From: JAFAMS01 sp963715815
GTDB taxonomy: Bacteria > Vulcanimicrobiota > Vulcanimicrobiia > Vulcanimicrobiales > Vulcanimicrobiaceae
Assembly (NCBI GenBank): GCA_963715815.1
Contig: OY970278.1
Coordinates: 1,364,001 to 1,428,000, forward strand
Reading direction: 5' to 3'
Length of the DNA: 64,000 nt
Within the stretch, counting starts at the first letter, position 1. Each line of letters starts with the position of its first letter. Below, one piece after another: positions 17,317 to 25,833 of this stretch. Made by a program: the position numbers and the translations under genes. Below the pieces are notes generated by a model that was not told the origin of the DNA, did no database searches, and saw only the letters and a list, made by a program, of their open reading frames with translations.

Positions 17317-17796
17317 TTAGCGCGAGAGAACGCGCGGTGGAATCAGCCAGACCAGCTCTGCTGCGGGAGCGGTTGCGTCGATCAGCTCGACACAGGCAAG
17401 CGCGCCTTTTTTGAAATCGATCCGTGCGCCGCCGATCAACTGTCCGATGGTACGGCTCATACTCGGATCGTGTCCGACCAGCATGATCGCGCCGGCTTTG
17501 GGATGGTGTTCCAATATTTGCAAGAGTCGCTGGATATTGAATTCGAGTCCAAGGTTCCCGTCTTCAACGAGATTCTTGCGCAGCTTCAGACGCTTGGCAA
17601 CGATTTCGGCCGTGTGTCGTGCGCGAACGAGGGGACTCGTAACGATGGCGTCGACCTCTAAATCGAGTTCGGCGATCGTGTCCGCTTCACGTTCCATTCG
17701 CTTGATGCCGTCGGTCGTGAGCGGCCGATCGAAATCGTCTCCGTGCCAATCCTCCCGCTCGCCGGCTTGACCGTGCCGCAGGAAGTATAGTCTCAT
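17317..17796 (-). CDS. SixA-like histidine phosphatase
   Basis: A 159-residue cytosolic phosphatase of the histidine phosphatase superfamily. The catalytic motif LRHGQAGERED is at residues 6-16, TSPLVRARHTAEIV follows, and the second catalytic His is in LVGHDPSMSRTIGQL. The length and motif spacing match SixA, which dephosphorylates phosphohistidine in Hpt domains or PTS proteins. Whether it acts on the hybrid kinase in this window is only a guess. It overlaps the preceding dehydratase by four bases and is followed by tsaD at four bases. Confidence 0.88.
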   Translation of the reverse strand: MRLYFLRHGQAGEREDWHGDDFDRPLTTDGIKRMEREADTIAELDLEVDAIVTSPLVRARHTAEIVAKRLKLRKNLVEDGNLGLEFNIQRLLQILEHHPKAGAIMLVGHDPSMSRTIGQLIGGARIDFKKGALACVELIDATAPAAELVWLIPPRVLSR

Positions 17797-18125
17797 GCTA
17801 ACCGGTCGATCTTCGCGGCCATAATGAAATCGTTCTCATGCAATCCTTTGATCTTGTGCGTGTACAACGATACGGTCGCATAACCCCAGCCGAATGTTAT
17901 ATCGGGATGATGGCCCTCGCGTTCCGCGAGCTCAGCGATCTTGTTGACGAACGCGAGAGATTGGACGAAGTTTTCGAAACGAAAGGTTCGCTCGATTCGA
18001 TGACTATCGTCGAGGAGCGCCCAGTCCGGTGCTTGCACGCGCAGCTTTTCTGCTTCGTCGTGACTGAGCGGTTGCACGCCGCCCCGACAAGGGGTGCACG
18101 ATTTCTGGGCCAGAGCCGATTCCAT
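17793..18125 (-). CDS. phhB: Pterin-4a-carbinolamine dehydratase
   Basis: A 110-residue protein of the PCD/DCoH family that dehydrates 4a-hydroxytetrahydrobiopterin after pterin-dependent hydroxylation. The signature EGHHPDITFGWGYATV and the C-terminal THKIKGLHENDFIMAAKID match well. The N-terminal 20 residues include CTPCRGG, a short two-cysteine extension found in many bacterial versions. It overlaps the SixA-like gene by four bases and is 13 bases from the oxidoreductase stop upstream, so it may be the third-last gene of the long minus-strand transcript. No aromatic amino acid hydroxylase is visible nearby. Confidence 0.95.
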   Translation of the reverse strand: MESALAQKSCTPCRGGVQPLSHDEAEKLRVQAPDWALLDDSHRIERTFRFENFVQSLAFVNKIAELAEREGHHPDITFGWGYATVSLYTHKIKGLHENDFIMAAKIDRLA

Positions 18126-18138
18126 GCCGCACTATCCC

Positions 18139-19257
18139 TCACGCCATGCCGCCCTCCCTGGCGGGATTGAGTTGGCGTAGCGACTCGGGTTCGCGGTTTG
18201 TAAGGATGGCTTGCGCTACAGCGTCGCCGACCGCAGGCGCAATCTGAAAGCCGTGTCCCGTAAAGCCGGCGGCGAGATACAAACCTTGCATGCGCGGTAC
18301 CGGGCCGATGAGCGGAACTCCATCGAATGCATCGCCCTCCAGTCCGCACCAGCTTGTCGCCGGCTGCATCGTCGCAAGCGCCGGCACGATTGCTGCAGCG
18401 ACGGCCCAGTTGCCGTCGATGCTCTCCTGGATTGTTCTGCAAGCGTGAGCGTGCTCGTCGATTTCGCCGGGCCACCCGCCGCCGATCATGAATGCGCCCG
18501 TGCGCAGTTGTTTGAGTGAGAGCGCGCGATTGGTAGCGGTAATCGTCGGTTCCAGCGCGGGACGTTGCGGCATCGAAAGCAGCATCTGATACGCTCGCAA
18601 CATTATCGGAAGGTTAAGACCGACGGCGCGTGCGAGCCGAATGCTCCACGACCCTGCCGCCAGAACGGTGGTCGCAGCCGCGTGCGTGGTTCCGTTGACG
18701 ATGACTCCAGCAACGCGTTCTCCATCCAGCGCAATGCCGTCAATATACGTTCGGCTGTATTTCGCGCCCGCACGCATAGCTGCCGATGCAAACGCCGACG
18801 TCGTCGCGCGCGGATCCGCCTGTCCGTCTCTCGGCGTGTATGCGGCAGCGATGACGCTCGGTGCGAGCGCAGGTGCGAGTTTGCGTAAAACGGACTGCTC
18901 GACATATTCGACCTGAATGCCGGCCGCGCGTTCGCGCTCGATGCGTGCGCGCAGCTCGCCCGTGTCACTTTTGTGCTCGACGACATGAAGGTGGCCGCCA
19001 CGCTGAAAACCGGTCGGCGCGTGCAACTCCTCCCCAAGTGAAGGCCAACGTGCGGCGGCTGCTACCACGAGCGGCCATTCTCGTGGATCGCGACGTTGAC
19101 TGCGGACACCGCCCGCGCTTGCCCACGACGCGCTCGGCGCCGATGGAGCGTCAGCATCATCGAAGAGCGTCACGTGCGCGCCTTCACGCGCCAGGTGATA
19201 GGCGATCGATGCGCCGATGACGCCTGCGCCGATTACGACGACGTCGTTGTCGTGCAA
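18139..19257 (-). CDS. FAD-dependent oxidoreductase, DAO family
   Basis: A flavoenzyme of about 372 residues related to D-amino acid oxidase, glycine oxidase and sarcosine oxidase. The dinucleotide motif is VVVIGAGVIGASIAYHLA, followed by a VTLFDDADAPS acidic segment. The C-terminus has CGLEGDAFDGVPLIGPVP and AAGFTGHGFQIAPAVGDAVA, which are typical. I chose TTG 19257, which gives LHDNDVVVIGAG and overlaps the preceding oxidoreductase by 25 bases. A longer reading would run back through that gene without sequence support. It may oxidise a secondary or D-amine imported by the adjoining ABC system. Confidence 0.88.
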   Translation of the reverse strand: MHDNDVVVIGAGVIGASIAYHLAREGAHVTLFDDADAPSAPSASWASAGGVRSQRRDPREWPLVVAAAARWPSLGEELHAPTGFQRGGHLHVVEHKSDTGELRARIERERAAGIQVEYVEQSVLRKLAPALAPSVIAAAYTPRDGQADPRATTSAFASAAMRAGAKYSRTYIDGIALDGERVAGVIVNGTTHAAATTVLAAGSWSIRLARAVGLNLPIMLRAYQMLLSMPQRPALEPTITATNRALSLKQLRTGAFMIGGGWPGEIDEHAHACRTIQESIDGNWAVAAAIVPALATMQPATSWCGLEGDAFDGVPLIGPVPRMQGLYLAAGFTGHGFQIAPAVGDAVAQAILTNREPESLRQLNPAREGGMA

Positions 19258-20330
19258 AATCGTTCGGGACGGAACGAACCGAGCCGATGTTCGGTTTCGC
19301 CGTGGAGCAGCTCGCGCATCACCGCGCGCGCAAAGAACGGCGCGAGCGTAACCCCGCTGTGACTGCAAACCACATAGAGGCCGTCGCAATCCGGTACCGG
19401 GCCGACGACGGGGTGTCCGTCAGCGGGGATCGCGCGAATCCCGAGTTTGGGGTTTTCAATCTGCACGCCGTCGAAGCCGCGCACGACCTTGCGTGCGGGC
19501 GAAAGCAGAAGCTCGTCGAGTTTTTCCTTGGGGATCGTCGGAGTCGGATCGTCACCTTGAAGATCCGTCGTCGTATTCTGCAAAAGGATTCGATCGTCGC
19601 CTTCGGCCCGCAGATTGATCGCGGTCGAGAGCAGCATCGTGCGCAAGCGCGGCGCCGGCGTCGTAACGCCTAAGCAACTACGCGTCGGCGCCATCGGGAT
19701 ATCAAATCCGGCAGTAGCGACGAGCGCGCCGGTCCAGCGTCCGGCCGCGCAGATGACGGTATCGGCCTGGTGCGGCGTACCATCCGAAAGGGAGACAACA
19801 CGCGGGCCAACAGCGGCGACGGTTTTGCCAAAGTGCACTTTTGCGCCCGCTGCACGCGCGCGCTCGAGCAGCTCCGCAGCAAGCGGGACCGCATCGACGT
19901 AGCCTTCGCTCGGGTAAAACGCGATTGCCTCGACGCCATCGGGTGGCATTAGTGCGGGATCGATCGATCGCAACGTTGCGCGATCGATCAGTTCCGCAGG
20001 ATAGGCCCAGCCCTGCAGGCGCGCAACTTTGTCGAGGATATGTCGGTGTTCGTCTTCGCCGATGGCCCACTCTACATTACCGACGTGGTGGTGCCATCGT
20101 GACTCGCCGAGTTCCATCTCGAGCGCCAAATGCTCGCCCATACCTGCAACGTTGAGGGCGTGGTACGCAAGGGGCAGCTTTGCGTTGGCATTCGTCCATG
20201 CAAAGCTCGTCGCGGTCGTCGGTGTACGATCGCCGGCGTCAAAGACGGTCACGCGCGCACCGTCACAGGTCAAGCGATAGGCGATCGCGCTTCCAACGAT
20301 CCCCGCACCGACGACGATAACGTCGCTCAT
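19233..20330 (-). CDS. FAD-dependent oxidoreductase, DAO family
   Basis: A second flavin oxidase, 365 residues, starting MSDVIVVGAGIVGSAIAYRL. The acidic residue after the second strand is VTVFDAGDRTP. Near the end AIPADGHPVVGPVPDCDGLYVVCSHSGVT is the family C-terminal block. The start overlaps the permease stop by four bases. It is clearly a paralogue of the following oxidoreductase but diverged, so the two may be successive enzymes of one catabolic route or have different substrates. DAO relatives with the same layout include opine, sarcosine and hydroxyproline oxidases. Substrate unknown. Confidence 0.9.
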   Translation of the reverse strand: MSDVIVVGAGIVGSAIAYRLTCDGARVTVFDAGDRTPTTATSFAWTNANAKLPLAYHALNVAGMGEHLALEMELGESRWHHHVGNVEWAIGEDEHRHILDKVARLQGWAYPAELIDRATLRSIDPALMPPDGVEAIAFYPSEGYVDAVPLAAELLERARAAGAKVHFGKTVAAVGPRVVSLSDGTPHQADTVICAAGRWTGALVATAGFDIPMAPTRSCLGVTTPAPRLRTMLLSTAINLRAEGDDRILLQNTTTDLQGDDPTPTIPKEKLDELLLSPARKVVRGFDGVQIENPKLGIRAIPADGHPVVGPVPDCDGLYVVCSHSGVTLAPFFARAVMRELLHGETEHRLGSFRPERFCTTTTSS

Positions 20331-21121
20331 TGCGCCGCAGTCTTTCCGAAGAGCCGGCCGACGCCGATCACGCGTTCGACGATGATAACCAAGGCGATCG
20401 AAAGAACGATCATTACCGTCGAGACCGATGTGATGAGAGGATCGTAGTTGAACTGCATATAGTTGTAGATTCTGACGGGCAGCGTCATCACGTTCGTGCT
20501 GACGACGAACAGCGCGACGGTGAGGTCGTCAAAAGATGTGATGAAGGCAAAGAGCCCGCCTGCAACGACGCTGGGCGCGATAAGTGGAAGCGTGACGCGT
20601 CGCAGCCGTTGCAGCGGCGATGCACCGAGCCCGGCGGCCGCACGCTCGACCGCCGGATCGATTCCGGCGAGTCCCGCGCAGACCAGCCGCACGACGTACG
20701 GAAGTGCGAGCACCGTGTGACCGATCACGAGCGGGACGACACCGGCGGGGAGCGCGATGATCGTGTACCACTGCAGAAGCGCGATTCCGAGCACGACGGT
20801 TGGAATGACCAGCGGAGAGGAGAGCAACGCAAGCCACAATCCTGCGCCGGGAACCCGCTCGCGCGCAATGGCGACCGCCGCAAGCGTTCCAAATGTTCCA
20901 GCGACGAGCGCCGTGCCCGCGCCAACGACGAGGCTCAAGATCAGCGAATTCACGAACTCCGGGTGCGCGAAGATGGCTGCGTACCATGCGAGAGTCAACC
21001 CACGCGGTGGAAATGTCACAAAATTCGTGGTCGTAAGCGAAGCGAGCATGACGACCGCGATCGGCGCGATGAGAAAAACGTAGACGAGCGCGACATACGC
21101 TCGATGCAGCGTGCGCATCAT
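20327..21121 (-). CDS. ABC transporter permease, PotC-like
   Basis: An inner-membrane permease of 264 residues with about six membrane segments. The EAA loop that contacts the ATPase reads AAAGLGASPLQRLRRVTLP. The first segment LVYVFLIAPIAVVMLASL and the overall length fit the second permease of spermidine/putrescine-type or iron-type importers. It overlaps both neighbours by four bases: the upstream permease and the downstream oxidoreductase. With its neighbours it forms a classical two-permease importer. Confidence 0.92.
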   Translation of the reverse strand: MMRTLHRAYVALVYVFLIAPIAVVMLASLTTTNFVTFPPRGLTLAWYAAIFAHPEFVNSLILSLVVGAGTALVAGTFGTLAAVAIARERVPGAGLWLALLSSPLVIPTVVLGIALLQWYTIIALPAGVVPLVIGHTVLALPYVVRLVCAGLAGIDPAVERAAAGLGASPLQRLRRVTLPLIAPSVVAGGLFAFITSFDDLTVALFVVSTNVMTLPVRIYNYMQFNYDPLITSVSTVMIVLSIALVIIVERVIGVGRLFGKTAAQ

Positions 21122-21927
21122 CCGAGTACCACGTCCGTATGGCTTCGCCGCAGCACGCGGCCGAAGATTAGCAACGATATCGTCGAAACGGCGATCAGAA
21201 CGAAGCCGATCGCCGAGCCGTAGGGCCAGTTCAGGAGCGAGACGACCTGATCGTAAATGTAGGTCGATAGCAGCTTGACGCGCGTTCCGCCCAAGATCGA
21301 CGGCGTGACGAAGGCGCTAACCGAAAGACTAAACACGATCACGCAGCCTGCAAGCAGACCGGGAAACGTCAGCGGCAGCGTGACCCGCCGAAACGTCGTA
21401 AACGGTGATGCGCCGAGGCTGGCGGCTGCGCGGAGAACGGAGGGATCGATCTGTTCGAGATTTCCGAGAATTGGCAGCACCATATAGGCAAGCGAGACGT
21501 GCACGAGGCCGATGATAATGGCGGCTTCCGTGTACAGCGGGAACGGACCATTGCGGCCCAAGATGATCACCCAACCGTACGCGCGGATCACCATGCTGAC
21601 GAGAAGCGGCGAAAGCAGCAGCAGTGTTAGCCAGTTGCGCGTTGCGCCACGCGTCTGCTGAAGAAACAGCGCAACTGGATAGCCCATTACGATGCATAGC
21701 GCCGTCGTCTCTAGCCCGACGCGCAGCGTGCGCACGAGCACCTCGAGATAGAAGCGGTCGAACAGAAAGCGGGTGTAGTTTTCCAATGTCCAGCGTGGCG
21801 TTATCCCTTGGCTCGATGAATAGCCATGGAAGCTCGTGACGAGCAAATTGACGAGCGGGACGATGAGGAAGAACGTCAGCACCGCGAGCGCAGGCAAAAG
21901 AAGTGCAAGTGCCCAGGACTTCCTCAT
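21118..21927 (-). CDS. ABC transporter permease, PotB-like
   Basis: A first permease of about 269 residues. I take the start at ATG 21927 (MRKSWALALLLPALAV), which overlaps the ATPase stop as ATGA. An upstream in-frame start would add 12 residues inside the ATPase gene. The EAA loop is AAASLGASPFTTFRRVTLP. Membrane segments include LTFFLIVPLVNLLVTSF at the N-terminus. It pairs with the PotC-like permease. The length suits polyamine, thiamine, iron or opine importers. Confidence 0.92.
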   Translation of the reverse strand: MRKSWALALLLPALAVLTFFLIVPLVNLLVTSFHGYSSSQGITPRWTLENYTRFLFDRFYLEVLVRTLRVGLETTALCIVMGYPVALFLQQTRGATRNWLTLLLLSPLLVSMVIRAYGWVIILGRNGPFPLYTEAAIIIGLVHVSLAYMVLPILGNLEQIDPSVLRAAASLGASPFTTFRRVTLPLTFPGLLAGCVIVFSLSVSAFVTPSILGGTRVKLLSTYIYDQVVSLLNWPYGSAIGFVLIAVSTISLLIFGRVLRRSHTDVVLG

Positions 21928-22940
21928 GGCGCTCTGAGGGTGAGCGCTTCGGCTGGATCCCACTCCACGACGACGCGGTCGCCGACCAAAAACGTCTCGG
22001 CGTGGGCTCCCGCGCCTTCAGCGACGAGCGTTGACGCGATGCTCGCGCAGTATACTGTGTACCGCCGGCGCGCGCCCAAGAAACTAACGCTTTCGAGCGT
22101 TCCATCAAGATGCCGGCATGATGCGCGCAGCTCTGAGCCGGCGCGCCGGATGTTCACGATCTCAGGACGCAGGTAGATGGGTCCGGGAATCTCGTTCAAG
22201 TCACCGACGAAGCTCGCAACGAAGTGGCTACGCGGTCGGTGGTAGATCGCAAATGGCGTTCCAACGTCTTCGATCGTTCCGCCGCTCATGACGGCGACGC
22301 GGTCGGAAATGGCGAGCGCCTCTTCCTGGTCATGCGTGACGAAAATCGTGGTAATCCCGGTCCGCTTTTGAATCTCGCGCACTTCATCCCGCATCATGCG
22401 CCGCAGCTTCGCGTCCAGATTGCTGAACGGCTCGTCGAGAAGCAATACGGTTGGCTCGATGACCAATGCGCGCGCGAGCGCAACACGCTGCTGCTGTCCG
22501 CCCGATAGCTCGCGCGGGAGGGAACGTTCGAAGCCCTCGAGATGTGTCAGAGCGAGCGCGCTGCGAACCTTGCGGTCGATGTCACCGGCAGACAGCTTGC
22601 GCAAGCGCAATCCGAACGCGATGTTTTCGAAGGCGTTAAGATGCGGAAAGAGCGCATAGTTTTGGAAGACCATTCCCATGTTGCGGCGATGCGGTGGTAA
22701 TCGTTCGACCGCATGGCCGTCGACAACGATCGAGCCGGCGTCGGGCTGAGCGAATCCGGCGACGAGATTCAGCGTCGTCGTTTTTCCGCAGCCCGAGGGG
22801 CCCAAGAGACACACGAGCTCTCCGCGTGCGATCGGAAGATCGACGCCACGCACGACCTCTCGATCGCCGTAGCGCTTACGCAATCCTTGGAGGGCGAGGT
22901 ACGCGTTGCCGGTTAGCGCGTCTCGATTTCCTTGCTCCAC
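21924..22940 (-). CDS. ABC transporter ATP-binding protein, PotA-like
   Basis: The importer ATPase, about 338 residues. Walker A is GPSGCGKTTTLNL, the Q-loop FQNYALFPH, the signature LSGGQQQRVALARAL, Walker B LLLDEPFSNLDAKLR, and the switch His VTHDQEEAL. A C-terminal TOBE-like domain carries YLRPEIVNIRR and WDPAEALTLRAP. No ATG lies at the expected place. GTG 22940 gives a typical N-terminus (LALQGLRKRYG by residue 25) and overlaps the binding protein's end by 28 bases. The ATP-binding site is intact. Confidence 0.93.
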   Translation of the reverse strand: MEQGNRDALTGNAYLALQGLRKRYGDREVVRGVDLPIARGELVCLLGPSGCGKTTTLNLVAGFAQPDAGSIVVDGHAVERLPPHRRNMGMVFQNYALFPHLNAFENIAFGLRLRKLSAGDIDRKVRSALALTHLEGFERSLPRELSGGQQQRVALARALVIEPTVLLLDEPFSNLDAKLRRMMRDEVREIQKRTGITTIFVTHDQEEALAISDRVAVMSGGTIEDVGTPFAIYHRPRSHFVASFVGDLNEIPGPIYLRPEIVNIRRAGSELRASCRHLDGTLESVSFLGARRRYTVYCASIASTLVAEGAGAHAETFLVGDRVVVEWDPAEALTLRAP

Positions 22941-23969
22941 CGGTCCGTCCAGTCGGCACGATGTTCGTTGATTACGGCCCAGTTGGGATCGATGAGCGAT
23001 TTCACGTCGGCTTGCGTCGTTACGATCTGCGCGAGATTTTCCGGGAGTTTCGTGCGGCCATTGGTCGGACCAAAGAAGACGGTCTGTGCGTCGGTAACTT
23101 GCGTTTGCGGCTCGAGCAAGAAGTTGATGAACTGCTGCGCGAGCGTCGGGTTGGGCGCACCCTTCACAAGATTTGCCGTTGCGAGCAGCGCGCCGGCACC
23201 TTCCTTCGGATAGACGAATTGAATCGGGAAGCCGCTGGCCCGAAGCGTGTTCGTTCGGCTGTTTCCCCAGACGGTTGCCACCGCTTGTCCTTGTAGGAAG
23301 TAGTTCGAGACGTCCGCGGTCTTGTCGAAGTTGACGGCGTACGGCGCGAGTTTCTGCCATCGCGGCGAAACCCGGGTCGATATTGCTCTCGCTGCCGCCG
23401 TTCAATTTCGCTTCCATGATGAGCAGCATGAGGCCGTATGTTTGCGTGATGGAAGGCAGAACGAGTTTGCCTTTCAGTTCGGGGCGTTCGAGATCGTGCC
23501 ACGAGCGCAGCGGTGCCCAATGGTTTTGAGCAAAGACTTTCGTGTCGTACGCGAGTCCGATCGCGATGAGACCGATTGCGACACCGACATTATTCGGAAG
23601 CTTGGCGACCGGGTAGACGTCGCGCAGATTTGTGACGACCTTCGGGTCGAGCGGTGCGAAGAGGCCGAGCGAAGCGGCTTGCGCTTGCGGCCCTTCGTCG
23701 ACGATCGCTACGTCGATCTGCGGGCGTGCGCGCTGTGCCTGAAGCTTGGCGTTCGTATCGGTCGAAGCGCCGGGGACATACGTCACCTGGCAGTTGCATT
23801 GTTTTTCAAACGCCGGGATCACCGACGCCTCGAGTCCCTTTTGGAACGAACCGGTATATCCGGCGACGACAAGCGTCGCTGAAGTTTGGGCTTGCGCGGG
23901 CGTGACGAGCGTGGCCAACGCAAGCGCAGCGACAAGGACAAGGCGGCGTCGCACGGTATGCTGGTGCAT
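22913..23969 (-). pseudogene. Extracellular solute-binding protein, frameshifted
   Basis: A family 1 periplasmic binding protein for the adjacent importer. It starts at ATG 23969 with signal peptide MHQHTVRRRLVLVAALALAT and continues ATLVVAGYTGSFQKGLEASV. The frame breaks near 23354-23360 on the plus strand: up to DPGFAAMA the first frame is coding, and from QKLAPYAVNFDK the coding frame is shifted by one base, running to the stop at 22913 with VATVWGNSRTN and WAVINEHRADWTD. One extra G in ATGGCAG explains it. Either the gene is broken or the assembly has an indel. All other genes of the operon are intact, which favours the latter. The ligand is unknown. Confidence 0.85.
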
Positions 23970-24009
23970 CAGACAGGCTCCTTGAGCGAAAGGCAAAGGG
24001 TTTACTCCG

Positions 24010-25476
24010 ATGATTGAGACCGGAACGCGCGCGGTTCCTATGTTGATTGGCGGCGAGTGGGTCGAAAGCGCCGCGTCGGAGTCGATCGAGGTCGAAAATC
24101 CGGCCAAGAAAGAGCCGATCGCGCGGGTTCCACGGGGGCGGGCCGAGGACATCGACCGCGCCGTGCGCGCGGCACGCGCCGCGTTCCCGGGATGGAAGAA
24201 GACCGCCGCGCGCGAGCGTGGACGGATGATGCTCACGATCGCCGAGAAGTTCGACGCACGCGCCGAGGAAATCGGGCGCCTCATCGCGCTCGAGACCGGT
24301 AACGCGTTGCGCACGCAATCGCGCCCGGAAGCAAAAGGTTCCGCCGATCTGTTCCGTTATTTCGGTGGGCTCTGCAGCGAGCTTAAGGGTGAGACGATTC
24401 CGCTTAACGAGGACATGCTGTGCTACACGCGCCGCGAGCCATACGGCGTCGTCGGCGCGATCATCCCGTGGAACTCGCCCGTGATTCTCGGGTCGATGAA
24501 GATCGCGATGGCGATCGGCGCCGGCAATACGATCGTGCTCAAAGCCGCCGAAGACGCACCGCTTGCGATGCTCGAGGTCGCCAAAATCTGCAATGAGGTC
24601 TTACCGAAGGGCGTCGTCAACGTCGTCACCGGTATCGGTGAAGAAGCGGGCGCAGCGCTCGCGCAGCATCCCGGCGTCGACAAACTCTCGTTTACGGGCT
24701 CGACGGAAGTCGGCAAATCCATCATGCGCAGCGCGAGCGAACGAATCGTCCCTGTTTCGCTCGAGCTTGGCGGAAAGAGTCCGAACATCGTTTTTGCGGA
24801 TGCCGATGAAGCAGCTGTCGTCGACGGCGTCGTGACCGCGATGCGCTTCACGCGTCAGGGTCAGTCGTGCACGGCCGGCTCGCGCCTCTTTTTGCACGAG
24901 TCGATCTTCGATTCGTTCTTGGAGAAGCTGACGGCGAAAGTGCGGACGCTCAAAGTTGGCGATCCGCTCTCGGAAGAGACCGACATGGGCTCGATCATCA
25001 ATCGCAAGCAGTTCGATAAAGTCTGCTCTTACATCCAAGACGGCCTGAATCAGAAAGAAGCAACGCTGCTCACCGGCGGCAAGCCGCCCTCGGACGGCCC
25101 GCTCTCGCAAGGCTATTTCGTCGAGCCGACGATCTTCGGACACGCGCAGAACGACTGGCGGATCGCACGCGAAGAAATCTTCGGACCCGTGCTTGTCGCG
25201 ATTCCGTGGCGCACCGAAGATGAGGTCATCAAGATGGCCAACGACAGCCACTATGGACTAGCGGGCTTCGTCTGGACCCACGATGTCGGCAGAGGGCTGC
25301 GGACCGCGCACGGAATCGATTCCGGCTTTGTCCAGCTCAACCAGGGCTTTGGGCAGTTTGCGGGTCAGCCGTATGGGGGCTTTAAGGAAAGCGGGATCGG
25401 TAAGGAATTCGCCTTGGATGGGATGCTCTATAGCTTCACCCGGTCGAAAACGGTCACCGTAAGTTTGAAACTCTAG
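24010..25476 (+). CDS. NAD(P)-dependent aldehyde dehydrogenase
   Basis: A 488-residue class 3-type aldehyde dehydrogenase superfamily member. The cofactor region contains GAIIPWNSPVILGSM and TGSTEVGKSIM. The catalytic Glu252 is in LELGGKSPN and Cys287 in GQSCTAGSR. The C-terminal block has EEIFGPVL and YGGFKESGIGKEFALDG. The best matches among known subfamilies are betaine aldehyde, aminobutyraldehyde or similar amino-aldehyde dehydrogenases. It is divergent from the binding protein with 40 bases between starts, so both may respond to the same regulator. It probably oxidises the aldehyde formed by the DAO-type enzymes. Confidence 0.95.
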   Translation: MIETGTRAVPMLIGGEWVESAASESIEVENPAKKEPIARVPRGRAEDIDRAVRAARAAFPGWKKTAARERGRMMLTIAEKFDARAEEIGRLIALETGNALRTQSRPEAKGSADLFRYFGGLCSELKGETIPLNEDMLCYTRREPYGVVGAIIPWNSPVILGSMKIAMAIGAGNTIVLKAAEDAPLAMLEVAKICNEVLPKGVVNVVTGIGEEAGAALAQHPGVDKLSFTGSTEVGKSIMRSASERIVPVSLELGGKSPNIVFADADEAAVVDGVVTAMRFTRQGQSCTAGSRLFLHESIFDSFLEKLTAKVRTLKVGDPLSEETDMGSIINRKQFDKVCSYIQDGLNQKEATLLTGGKPPSDGPLSQGYFVEPTIFGHAQNDWRIAREEIFGPVLVAIPWRTEDEVIKMANDSHYGLAGFVWTHDVGRGLRTAHGIDSGFVQLNQGFGQFAGQPYGGFKESGIGKEFALDGMLYSFTRSKTVTVSLKL

Positions 25477-25514
25477 GGCTCGGGGGATCGTCTTCTCGAT
25501 AGAGAGGAGCATCA

Positions 25515-25829
25515 ATGCGTAAAATCCTATCCGCTGTGGCCCTTGCGCTTGCCGTCGCTTCGCCGGCAATCGCCAAGGATGACAGTACATTCTACGGGCG
25601 CATCGTGCACGTTTCCAGCAACAACCTCAAGGTTCAAAGCAAGTCCGGACAGATACTGAGCTTCTTGATCCTGCCAAAGTGGAAGAACATTTGGTCGGAC
25701 GACGGTAAAACGACGTATCAAATGTCGTTCTTGCACAACGGGACGCCGGTCGAGGTTCTTTACGACCAAAGCTTTATCGGCGCACGTCACGCGGACAAAA
25801 TCATCGTCCTACGTCATCTTCCTATGTAA
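25515..25829 (+). CDS. Secreted small hypothetical protein
   Basis: A 104-residue protein with signal peptide MRKILSAVALALAVASPAIA, cut near AKDD. The mature part looks like a small beta-barrel: GRIVHVSSNNLKVQSKSG and ILSFLILPKW, followed by NGTPVEVLYDQSF and a final HADKIIVL. This resembles the DUF5666/OB-like pattern in which a compound's effect on a matrix is recorded, but I cannot name the family. AGAGAGGAG sits eight bases before the ATG. It converges on thrS with four bases between stops. Confidence 0.7.
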   Translation: MRKILSAVALALAVASPAIAKDDSTFYGRIVHVSSNNLKVQSKSGQILSFLILPKWKNIWSDDGKTTYQMSFLHNGTPVEVLYDQSFIGARHADKIIVLRHLPM

Positions 25830-25833
25830 TTAG

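Noticed and set aside
20330..21223. Plus-strand Asp/Arg-rich frame of 297 residues
   Set aside because: Antisense to two permease genes; composition mirrors hydrophobic codons.
21924..24314. One 796-residue fused protein
   Set aside because: It joins out-of-frame sequence, a binding protein with a shift and the ATPase; three gene parts explain it better.
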